Shown here: in pieces, positions 9,889 through 17,460 of the stretch
Position numbering within the stretch: the stretch's first letter is position 1
Layout of the letters: every line of letters begins with the position of its first letter
Assembly (NCBI RefSeq): GCF_029360805.1
Contig: NZ_JARKNC010000008.1
Span: 124,001-188,000 of the forward strand
Direction of reading: 5' to 3'
Origin: Daejeonella sp. JGW-45
GTDB taxonomy: Bacteria > Bacteroidota > Bacteroidia > Sphingobacteriales > Sphingobacteriaceae
Length of the DNA: 64,000 nucleotides
Position numbers and translations under genes: made by a program
Notes under the pieces: model-generated
Told to the model about the DNA's origin: nothing
Database searches by the model: none
The model's input: the letters and a program-made list of their open reading frames with translations, nothing else

Positions 9889-9966
9889 CAAATTTCACTT
9901 TCTTGAAGAATTTAATCAGATACTCCTGTTTACATTAGTGATACTTTTTTCTATATCTTGTATTCT
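9889..9966 (-). promoter_or_regulatory. promoter A: three in-phase half-sites upstream of a TAnnTTTG-like -7 element
   Basis: Read on the minus strand, the half-sites are AGAAT (9966-9962), AGTAT (9945-9941) and AGTAT (9924-9920), each exactly 21 bp from the next. After a 23-bp spacer comes GAAATTTG (9896-9889), a one-mismatch version of the Bacteroidota -7 element TAnnTTTG. The ATG of the Tat-Gfo/Idh gene is 23 bp further on. The same arrangement recurs at promoters B, C and D in this window. A 21-bp direct repeat next to the -33 region is the geometry expected of an activator that contacts RNA polymerase, for example AraC-type. The remainder of the 142-bp gap holds nothing else recognisable. 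Confidence 0.7.
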
Positions 9967-10008
9967 AATGGGAGATTGTTTCATTTATAGCAATTAAATA
10001 TAAATTAA

Positions 10009-11127
10009 TTACTTTTTATCCCGCGCTACACCTAAGGCGATTCTAAAACCGTCCCTGGAATCGGAATAGGCAATGCCCTGAAGTCCCAGACGGACCGCAA
10101 TACGTGCGTTACCGGGAACGTCAAAATAATTTCCGCTGCGGCAAACGGGACGATAGTTCTGATCCACAAAAAGAGGCTCTTCATGACCTCCCTTAGGATC
10201 AAAATGGTCCAATACAATTTCCCATACACCACCGCACATATCCGCCAGACCAAAACCATTTCTTCCTTTTTCTCCAAAATGATCAACTGGAGAAACAAAT
10301 GCAAAACCATCACTCCAGGGCGCTTTAGCTAATGGCCAGGTCTTATTTCGACCAGGCAGAAAGTCAATAGCGGAAATGTTCAACCGGCCTTCACCTTCGC
10401 TCAGATCATTGCCCCACCAGTAGTAAGTATCTTCACGTCCACCCCTCGCTGCATATTCCCATTCTGCTTCAGTAGGTAAGCGATATTCAAGTCCTTTTGG
10501 AAGCCGGCCCGCAGCCCTTTCCCGCTTAGTCAGCCACTCGCAAAATGCTCTGCCATCATTCCAGCTCACGCAGACCACCGGATATACATCTCTCAGGGGG
10601 AAACCGAAATTAGGATCTCGCCAGCTCTTACCGCTTAGAGATATCCAAGGATGAGGTGGTGCCTTAGCGGTGATCTTCCATTCAGGGTCGAAAACCTGGG
10701 TTTTGCCTCCTGGCTTCTCCGCATCTGTAATATACCCGCTTTCCTCAACGAAGCGTCTAAACTGGCCGACGCTAACTTCTGTACGACCCATCCAGAAACC
10801 ATCCTTCACGCGCATCGGACGTGGGTGTTCACCTTCATAGGACTCGCGTGAAGTTCCGGGTGTTGCGCCACCTTCAATACCTGTAGCCCAGGCCTTTTCT
10901 GCAGCCGTGCTGCCCATTTTAAATTCCCCGGGCGGGATATAAAGCATCTCGAGAGACACACCTCCTCCCAGATCAAGTTTTTTTACCGTATTCTGCCCAG
11001 GTCTGTCTGCATCAGACTTGAGCTTGTCTGCGTTACCCTTAGCTGTTGCCATGACCCCAGGTATGGATCGTAAATCCAGAAAGACAATAAATACCAAAAA
11101 TAAAATAAGCAAAAAAGTCCTTTTCAT
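10009..11127 (-). CDS. secreted SUMF1-fold (formylglycine-generating-enzyme-like) protein lacking the FGE cysteine pair
   Basis: 372 residues with an N-terminal hydrophobic leader (about 4-27). The FGE/SUMF1 domain is evident from FKMGSTAAEKAW, YPVVCVSWNDGRAFCEWL, RLPTEAEWEYAARGG, DMCGGVWEIVLDHF and DSRDGFRIAL. In true formylglycine-generating enzymes the last part carries two catalytic cysteines (RGGSFLC-x4-C type); here that segment reads CRSGNYFDVPGNARIAVR, with one cysteine displaced before the arginine. No sulfatase gene is nearby. It is therefore probably a SUMF1-fold protein with another extracytoplasmic role. It is the third gene of the operon that starts with SusC at 16030, separated from SusD by 142 bp containing a perfect hairpin. 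Confidence 0.83.
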   Translation of the reverse strand: MKRTFLLILFLVFIVFLDLRSIPGVMATAKGNADKLKSDADRPGQNTVKKLDLGGGVSLEMLYIPPGEFKMGSTAAEKAWATGIEGGATPGTSRESYEGEHPRPMRVKDGFWMGRTEVSVGQFRRFVEESGYITDAEKPGGKTQVFDPEWKITAKAPPHPWISLSGKSWRDPNFGFPLRDVYPVVCVSWNDGRAFCEWLTKRERAAGRLPKGLEYRLPTEAEWEYAARGGREDTYYWWGNDLSEGEGRLNISAIDFLPGRNKTWPLAKAPWSDGFAFVSPVDHFGEKGRNGFGLADMCGGVWEIVLDHFDPKGGHEEPLFVDQNYRPVCRSGNYFDVPGNARIAVRLGLQGIAYSDSRDGFRIALGVARDKK

Positions 11128-11182
11128 GATATTGATTTTGATAACTTGATTAAATTGTCAGAACAGAAACAATCATGTTATA

Positions 11183-11218
11183 AGCTTTTCCGGCCTGCAA
11201 ATGCAGGCCGGAAAAGCT
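11183..11218. repeat. perfect 17-bp hairpin between susD-like and SUMF1-like genes
   Basis: Arms at 11183-11199 and 11202-11218 are perfectly complementary (17 bp) around a 2-nt centre; the arm core is TTTTCCGGCCTGCA. No T-run follows on the minus strand, so it is not a standard intrinsic terminator. It may lower expression of the downstream SUMF1-like gene relative to SusCD or protect the 3' end of the SusCD message. Confidence 0.7.
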
Positions 11219-11269
11219 ATATACTTCTTTCAATACAGCATAATTTTCACAAAATCCTATGTTTCCTGA

Positions 11270-12895
11270 TCAATGGTCAGGGTTCTGAATTAACTTTGGA
11301 TTCAGCTGAGTTTCAGTCAAAGGAATAGGGAGTAGTGCCCAACCCGGTTTATGTGTTCCTTTTTTATTTATCGTCTTCAGGTGACCTCTGTATTTTCCTG
11401 TAAGCTCAACTGATGCACCCGTAAAAGTTTCCGGAGTATCGGTTAGCTTCATTCCGTGGAATTGTTGTTCCATCACAGTAAACCAAATACCCCATCTGCG
11501 AATATCCATGTACCGGATATCTTTCTCCAGCGCGAATTCGATGCGCCTTTCAAGGCGCACTATCTCTCTTAATTTGGCGCGATCCAATTCCGTAACGGCA
11601 GGCATAGCTACTTCTGCCCTGCCCCTGACTTTGTTTATGGTCTCATCAAGCAGTTCCTGGGTGATAGCTTCATTATTTTCAAGTTTAGCCTCTAAATAAC
11701 TTAAAAGCACTTCTGCATAGCGTATATGTATTACATCGTCACCAGATGACCCCATATCTCCGAGATAGCCTTCTGTAGCATACTTTTTCCAGCCATATCC
11801 GGTTGCACCAACCAAAGTCCCTATTGCGCTGTTTGCCCTTGTGAAGAGCTTCCCATTAAATACAGTATATCCAGGTAGGAAGACAGTAGCATACAGGCGA
11901 GGGTCGCGATTCTCGAATGGCTTAGCCGGATCATATAATGGCGATGTTTCAATGGGCAATCCGTCTTTCATCAAGTAGCTGCTTATTAGCTCCTCATAAA
12001 CGTTAGTTTCCTGATAGCCACCGTAAGCGTCCGGAAGATAATTACGCTGAGCTTTGGTATTACCGAAAAGACCGGCGATGAAATTGGTTGACAAGATAGT
12101 TTCTTTAGTATCTTCTCCTCTTTCTTCGAATATAGCCTTGTAACGAGGGTCAATAATATGTACTTTCAGATCAATAATCTCTTTATAGGTTTTAGCGGCG
12201 TCAGCCCACTTCTTTTCCATGAGTTCTAATCTTCCTTTAACAGCAAGTGCTGCGGCTTTCAGTATACGCCCTTTTTCGCTCGCAGGTCTGGTGGCCGGCA
12301 AATCTTTTGCAGCTGCCGTCAGCTCAGCTTTAGCAAAATCCGATACTTCTGCCAGGGTAGCACGGACCTGGGTTTTCGACTCATCAACAGTTAAAACTTG
12401 CTTAATTAATGGAACCCCTCCATAAAACATTGCAAGTTGCCAATACTCGTAAGCTCGCAAGAATTTAGCTTCAGCAATCAGCTGGGCTTTCTTCGTTGCA
12501 TCCATGGTTACTTTGTCTATATTAGCAAGAAAATAATTGGCCTTAAAAATGGTGCGATAACCCCTTGTCCAGATCGAACCAGCTACCTGGGCATCACTGG
12601 AAACCACGTATCCGCTATAAATAAGTCCCACTTTACTATTTTTATAGTCTGAATCATCGGTCATACTTGACAGGATAAGCAGCTCATTACCATTGTTATT
12701 ACCAGTACCTACGCTACTCCCGTTGTACATCCCCGTTAAAGCCAGAAGAGCATCACCTTCACTATTCCAAAACGCACCCTCCGACAGGTCTGTCAGTGGC
12801 TGTTGATCCAGCAGATCTTTTTGACATCCGGATAGACTGACTATAGAAATCAGTATGCCTGCGCTTACTATCCTTATTCTATTAAATATTTTCAT
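11270..12895 (-). CDS. SusD/RagB family outer-membrane lipoprotein (pair 1)
   Basis: 541 residues. The leader ends in the lipobox LSGC followed by QKDLLDQQP, the usual start of mature SusD proteins. RYAEVLLSYLEAKLENNE and VRLERRIEFALEKDIRYMDIRRWG are the conserved C-terminal SusD motifs. It forms the lid on the partner SusC channel encoded directly upstream (13004..16030) and binds the imported ligand at the cell surface. The gap to SusC is 108 bp. Length is normal for the family. Ligand specificity cannot be read from sequence. Confidence 0.93.
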   Translation of the reverse strand: MKIFNRIRIVSAGILISIVSLSGCQKDLLDQQPLTDLSEGAFWNSEGDALLALTGMYNGSSVGTGNNNGNELLILSSMTDDSDYKNSKVGLIYSGYVVSSDAQVAGSIWTRGYRTIFKANYFLANIDKVTMDATKKAQLIAEAKFLRAYEYWQLAMFYGGVPLIKQVLTVDESKTQVRATLAEVSDFAKAELTAAAKDLPATRPASEKGRILKAAALAVKGRLELMEKKWADAAKTYKEIIDLKVHIIDPRYKAIFEERGEDTKETILSTNFIAGLFGNTKAQRNYLPDAYGGYQETNVYEELISSYLMKDGLPIETSPLYDPAKPFENRDPRLYATVFLPGYTVFNGKLFTRANSAIGTLVGATGYGWKKYATEGYLGDMGSSGDDVIHIRYAEVLLSYLEAKLENNEAITQELLDETINKVRGRAEVAMPAVTELDRAKLREIVRLERRIEFALEKDIRYMDIRRWGIWFTVMEQQFHGMKLTDTPETFTGASVELTGKYRGHLKTINKKGTHKPGWALLPIPLTETQLNPKLIQNPDH

Positions 12896-13003
12896 CTGTT
12901 TATTTGTTTGTTTGTTATTGGTGATGAAGCAATCATGATTTGATAATCATACCCCTGCGGGCTTTGGCAAAATCATGATGGTTTCATAATCGTTTTTGAT
13001 TGA

Positions 13004-16000
13004 TTAAAATTTCAAACTTAAACCTGCAACATACATTCTCGTAAGCGGGTAGTACCAGTCAGCACCACCGGTTACCATTTCAGGATCCCATCCTTTGTAG
13101 AAATCAGAAAGGGTGAATAAATTCTCACCGCTAACATATAAGCGTAGACTGCTTACACCCACTCGGCCCAATAAGCCTTTAGGCAGTGTATATCCGATTT
13201 GAGCATTTTTCAGTCTTAAGAAGGTTGCATCACGGTACCAGAAATCAACACGGTTGGTATTAAAAAATCCGGAAGCTATGTTACGTAATTTAGGGTATGC
13301 AGCGTTCGGATTTGGATTTGCCGCAGTCCAGCGGTTCTCATAAGCATCACGTTGCACGTTGCTGTTGTTTTCAAGAGGAAAGAAAAACTGGCCCAGAGTT
13401 ACCTGATCATTTCTTCCGCCCTCTCCCTGCAGCATGAAATTAAAATCGAAGTTCTTATATCCTCCGTTTAAAGTAAGTGCATAGGTTGACGTAGGTAGAG
13501 GCTGTCCAATGATAGTTCTGTCATAGGCTGCATTTACAACACCGTCAGGCACACCATTTGGACCGCTGATATCTAAATATTTTATTCCTCCGCCTTGCGC
13601 CTGATCAGCAAAGGGCTGAGTCGGATAACCGGCAACATCTGCATTACTGCCAAACAAGCCATCACTTTTGAAGCCGTAAGTACTACCGATAGGATATCCA
13701 ACAAATAATCCTCTGGCAATATCCTGATTAATATTTGTTAGTTTGGTCACCTTATTATCGACAAGTGATAAGATAGCAGAGACGCCATAAGAAAAATCTC
13801 CAATATTATTCCTGTAATTAAGGTTAAAATCCCATCCTCTGTTTTCAACTGATCCGGCATTAGCCAACGACGGGGTCGCACCTAATGTGCTGGAAACAGA
13901 TACACTATAAAGAATATCCTCAGTGGTCTTTACAAAATAATCAGCTGAAAGCGACAACTTATTGTTAAACATGCCCAGATCAACCCCGACGTTATTGATG
14001 GTTGTGGTTTCCCAGGTAATGTCTTTATTAGCTATCGTGGTAACCGCAGCACCCGCACTTAACGTACTGCCGAAAGGGTAAACCGGTGCGAGTGACAACA
14101 GATCCTGGTAAGGATAATTTCCAATAGATTGATTTCCTAGCTGTCCCCATGAAGCACGAAGTTTAAGATCGCTTAAGAATGATATCGCATCTTTGAAGAA
14201 GCCTTCTTGCGATACCCGCCAAGCTGCTGAGAACGAAGGAAATAACCCCCATCTGCTGTCTTTCGGGAAACGGGATGATCCATCATACCTGGCATTCGCC
14301 TCGAACAGATACTTCTCACGGAAATTGTAATTGAATCGCCCGAAATAAGACTGTAGGGTATTTCGTGATGCACTTCCTGTCTGCGTTCCACGAGCAGTTG
14401 ATCCAGCGTTAATTTCATAAATACTATTATTCGGAAACGCGTCTCTGAAAGCACCAAGACCTCTACCGTCAAAAGTCTGACCTGAAACTCCACCGAGCAC
14501 ATAAAATGTGTGATCTTTCACTTTTTTGTTATACTCGACAAGAGTTTGTAAGGTAAGTGCGGTACTTTCAGACCAATCTTCTCTTAAACTATTTAACGCA
14601 TTACCATAGGTTGGAGTGATGGCGTATTTCGCAGTATACGCTTTTGTTTGAAAATTTCCATATGTATATCCCAACTGTCCTGTAACCTTCAGATCTTTGA
14701 ATACATCCCATATTACGCTTCCGTTAGTAATAAAATTAGTGCTTCTATTATTCCGAAATGAAGCGCTTTCCAAATCTGCTTCGGGATGAAGAGTTTCATT
14801 TCTACCGTAAAAGCCATCCGGCGTTCTTCCCGGGATAGTATTTGCATTACGCATTGCACCACCCACTATATTACCGAGACCACCGCCGCCGATCCCTGAC
14901 GGCTGACCATTCTTGTTTAAATTTCCGGCGAGCTTAAGGCTGAACCTTAGTTTATCATTTAGCCTCGTATCAAGGTTCGTACGAATATTATAACGATTTG
15001 CATTGTTTTTGGTAATGATACCGTTTTCATTATAATAGCCTAATGAAAACATATACTGCGTTTGCTCAGATCCCCCGCGAACACCTATATCGTGACGGTT
15101 GGAAATCCCATTGCCTGAATTGAATAAATTACCGATGTGGTCAAAATTTGGAAAGTTAACCGGATCTTCACCTGATCTGAATTTCGCGATATCGGCATCA
15201 GAATATCTTTTAGCTGCGCCGGCATCCACAAAGACCTGATTAATTACCTCTGCGTATTCCCATGAGTTGATCATCTCCGGAACCATTGTAGCTTCTGACT
15301 TACCTACATAAGTATTATAGGTAAATACCGGCTTGCCAACAACGCCTCTTTTCGTTTCAACCAGGATAACTCCGTTCGCAGCTTTGGATCCAAAGATGGC
15401 CGCAGATGCCGCGTCTTTCAAAACAGAAACACTCTGAATATCGTTAGGGTCAACAAGGTCAAGCGACCCCTCTATCCCGTCAACCAGAACGAGCGGGCTA
15501 TTACCGGCGCCACTGAATGTACCTTGCCCTCTGACAACCAGGGAAGCCCCGTTATTAGCCGGGTTACCTCCACCTTGCCGCACCTGGATACCGCTCATCT
15601 GTCCTTGTAATACAAGTGACGATTTTGTTGCCGCTCTCTTTTCCAGTTGTTCAGCAGATACTGAAGCCACCGACCCTGTCAGGTTCACTTTCTTTTGTGT
15701 ACCAAAACCCACAACAACCACTTCATCTAATGCCTGTTGATCGCTGACCAAAGTGATATCAACTGAAGTTTGATTGTTTACAGCAACTTCCTGGGTTACA
15801 AAACCGATGTAGGTAACTACCAACGTACTGTTGTTATCCGGTACATTGATTGAAAATCTTCCGTCCGTGCCCGAGCTAACCCCCGCAGAGGTTCCCTTTA
15901 GTTTAATACTAACTCCGGGAAGAGTTTCTCCTTTCGAATCAGTTACTTTTCCAGTAACAGTTCGACTTTGTGCACTTGCATAGTACGAGGTACTAAACAG

Positions 16001-16030
16001 TACGAGAAATAGTAGTAAAATACTTTTCAT
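13004..16030 (-). CDS. SusC/RagA TonB-dependent outer-membrane transporter (pair 1)
   Basis: 1008 residues with signal peptide (cleavage likely after YYASA). Next come a carboxypeptidase-regulatory-like domain (TVTGKVTDSKGETLPGVSI, about 22-100), a TonB-dependent plug starting DEVVVVGFGTQKKVNLTGSV, and a 22-strand barrel ending GLSLKF with a terminal aromatic residue. Unlike the second SusC in this window it lacks an STN signalling domain, so it should not signal to an anti-sigma factor. It is the first gene after promoter B and pairs with the SusD at 11270. It imports an oligomeric or large ligand with energy from TonB. Confidence 0.95.
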   Translation of the reverse strand: MKSILLLFLVLFSTSYYASAQSRTVTGKVTDSKGETLPGVSIKLKGTSAGVSSGTDGRFSINVPDNNSTLVVTYIGFVTQEVAVNNQTSVDITLVSDQQALDEVVVVGFGTQKKVNLTGSVASVSAEQLEKRAATKSSLVLQGQMSGIQVRQGGGNPANNGASLVVRGQGTFSGAGNSPLVLVDGIEGSLDLVDPNDIQSVSVLKDAASAAIFGSKAANGVILVETKRGVVGKPVFTYNTYVGKSEATMVPEMINSWEYAEVINQVFVDAGAAKRYSDADIAKFRSGEDPVNFPNFDHIGNLFNSGNGISNRHDIGVRGGSEQTQYMFSLGYYNENGIITKNNANRYNIRTNLDTRLNDKLRFSLKLAGNLNKNGQPSGIGGGGLGNIVGGAMRNANTIPGRTPDGFYGRNETLHPEADLESASFRNNRSTNFITNGSVIWDVFKDLKVTGQLGYTYGNFQTKAYTAKYAITPTYGNALNSLREDWSESTALTLQTLVEYNKKVKDHTFYVLGGVSGQTFDGRGLGAFRDAFPNNSIYEINAGSTARGTQTGSASRNTLQSYFGRFNYNFREKYLFEANARYDGSSRFPKDSRWGLFPSFSAAWRVSQEGFFKDAISFLSDLKLRASWGQLGNQSIGNYPYQDLLSLAPVYPFGSTLSAGAAVTTIANKDITWETTTINNVGVDLGMFNNKLSLSADYFVKTTEDILYSVSVSSTLGATPSLANAGSVENRGWDFNLNYRNNIGDFSYGVSAILSLVDNKVTKLTNINQDIARGLFVGYPIGSTYGFKSDGLFGSNADVAGYPTQPFADQAQGGGIKYLDISGPNGVPDGVVNAAYDRTIIGQPLPTSTYALTLNGGYKNFDFNFMLQGEGGRNDQVTLGQFFFPLENNSNVQRDAYENRWTAANPNPNAAYPKLRNIASGFFNTNRVDFWYRDATFLRLKNAQIGYTLPKGLLGRVGVSSLRLYVSGENLFTLSDFYKGWDPEMVTGGADWYYPLTRMYVAGLSLKF

Positions 16031-16055
16031 AATTAATTATTGTTTAAGGTGAAAT

Positions 16056-16112
16056 CAAATTTAACCTTAGAACAAGCCTCATTCCAGTACTTATATTTAC
16101 ATTCATAATACT
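16056..16112 (-). promoter_or_regulatory. promoter B: 21-bp direct repeat upstream of TAAATTTG
   Basis: On the minus strand AGTAT (16112-16108) and AGTAC (16091-16087) are 21 bp apart, then a 23-bp spacer leads to TAAATTTG (16063-16056), a perfect TAnnTTTG -7 element. The SusC ATG follows 25 bp later. Spacing is identical to promoters A, C and D. A 12-base core around the -7, AAATTTGATTTC, is shared with promoter A. Confidence 0.78.
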
Positions 16113-16118
16113 ATATTC

Positions 16119-16154
16119 CAAGAAACCTGATTTATCGATAAATCAGGTTTCTTG
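16119..16154. repeat. perfect 36-bp palindrome
   Basis: The 18-base arms CAAGAAACCTGATTTATC and its exact complement meet without a spacer (centre 16136/16137). It lies downstream of the ThuA gene (stop at 16302) and immediately upstream of promoter B. It may terminate the ThuA operon on the minus strand as a 16-bp stem with a TCGA loop, though no clear T-run follows; an operator role is the alternative. The rest of the 270-bp gap (16155-16301) holds nothing I can name. Confidence 0.65.
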
Positions 16155-16301
16155 TTAAAATTATCGCTGCCAGAATCGTCTGAGGGTCGATTTACTGCAA
16201 GTGCATTATTGAAATGCGTATTCAAAAGGACGTGATCATGAGTACCAGAAGACTTCTTTCCGGCAAATACTATTAGTCGGTAAGATCCATGGTACTTTAT
16301 T

Positions 16302-17348
16302 CTATTTAAAATCCACAGGCTTTTTACCCTTCTTGAATCCTTCCATTCCGAACATGGTGGGTTCGTAAGTTCCTACATAATCCACATTGCTCTTCTCTGG
16401 TATGTTTTTCTCCAGGCCCACGGCCCAGTATGAAGCATTAACCACCAAGCGACGCAGATCTTCACTTATAAAATCAATCGCTGCACCCGTGGTGGTTGTG
16501 AAAACCCTGCCCACCCTTCCTGACTCACTTAAATAAGTCCTTGTCCAGGCAAGCGGCATGATAGTTTTGGTCCAGATGGCCGGGCTGGTTGCGGTTAAGC
16601 CTTCCGTTCCCTGTCCCCATAGAAGAATCTTTGAGTTAGCAGGCAGGCTCTTAATCCCATAAACTTCCGTCGTAGTCCAGATATCATTGATACCCTTTAA
16701 TATAGGATTTGCATCGGCAACCTCAAGACCGCTTATCAATGCACGGGTTCCCTCCTTGGCATTTGCACCATGATGATTTACCCAATTCTCCCCGAGTATG
16801 CGTTTACCAAATCCGCCTTCCCATCCTTCGGTGGTACTTCTGAACCCATACTTTGCATACTTATTATTCGGGTCACGTTTATAATAGAAAGCGTGGGTAG
16901 CAGTTCTCAGGCCGATTACCGGCTTACCTGCAACCAGATACCTGTGAATATGCTCCATCTGATCATCGGGCAGTTCCCTGAACCTCGTAGCTATGATCAT
17001 CAGATCGGCAGCTGCGAGAAACTCCAGTCCGGGAATATTCTGATGATAATTCGGATCTACGAATTGGGTTTCCGGGTTGATAGAGAATAGTACTGTTGTG
17101 CGGAAGCCGTGCCGCTCAGATAATATTTTAGCCAGCATAGGCAGTGATTCTTCAGAACGGTATGCTTCATCCCCCCCGATAAGGACGATGTGCTTTCCGT
17201 TCGCCTGTCCGGCAGGGGGTGAAAACTGCAGCCATGGACCGGTTTTCTGCGCGAATGCGACGTGCATACACAGGATTAAAATGCCGGTTAAGACGTACTT
17301 CATAAAAATTGAGCTTCTGTTTAAAAAAGGGTTTGCTTGTTTGTTCAT
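16302..17348 (-). CDS. ThuA domain protein, exported (copy 1)
   Basis: 348 residues from the ATG at 17348. A longer frame opens at 17666 but would run through low-complexity spacer repeat, and the chosen start gives exactly the length of the paralogue at 27144. The leader MKYVLTGILILCMHVAFAQ is a signal peptide. GKHIVLIGGDEAYRSEE and FGKRILGENWVNHHG are typical of ThuA-like proteins, which have a class I glutamine-amidotransferase-like fold and occur in trehalose and keto-sugar catabolism. It is the last gene of operon C, following the PQQ dehydrogenase. A periplasmic role on a 3-keto-sugar is plausible but inferred. Confidence 0.85.
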   Translation of the reverse strand: MNKQANPFLNRSSIFMKYVLTGILILCMHVAFAQKTGPWLQFSPPAGQANGKHIVLIGGDEAYRSEESLPMLAKILSERHGFRTTVLFSINPETQFVDPNYHQNIPGLEFLAAADLMIIATRFRELPDDQMEHIHRYLVAGKPVIGLRTATHAFYYKRDPNNKYAKYGFRSTTEGWEGGFGKRILGENWVNHHGANAKEGTRALISGLEVADANPILKGINDIWTTTEVYGIKSLPANSKILLWGQGTEGLTATSPAIWTKTIMPLAWTRTYLSESGRVGRVFTTTTGAAIDFISEDLRRLVVNASYWAVGLEKNIPEKSNVDYVGTYEPTMFGMEGFKKGKKPVDFK

Positions 17349-17363
17349 TGTTGTATTTTTTGA

Positions 17364-17455
17364 GACATGAGGTTTGAAGTGTGAGATATGAGCAGGGTAG
17401 TCTTGGTTTTGGTTCTTGGTTCTTGATTCTTGATTCTTAATTTGTGATTCCTGAT
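17364..17455. repeat. 7-bp-period spacer repeat (E1)
   Basis: The spacer between the PQQ dehydrogenase and ThuA genes is two runs of degenerate heptamers. Positions 17364-17391 are four units of form nnnnTGA, and 17401-17455 hold eight units (one of 6 bp) around TCTTGAT, for example TCTTGGT and TTGTGAT. On the transcribed strand the recurrent anchor is TCA. Related arrays occur at 19596, 30989, 33281, 41649 and 54251. Confidence 0.7.
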
Positions 17456-17460
17456 CCTCC

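Noticed and set aside
16269-16298. ATACT and GTACT near the end of the ThuA1 gene as a further operator
   Set aside because: Spacing is 25 bp and no -7 element follows.
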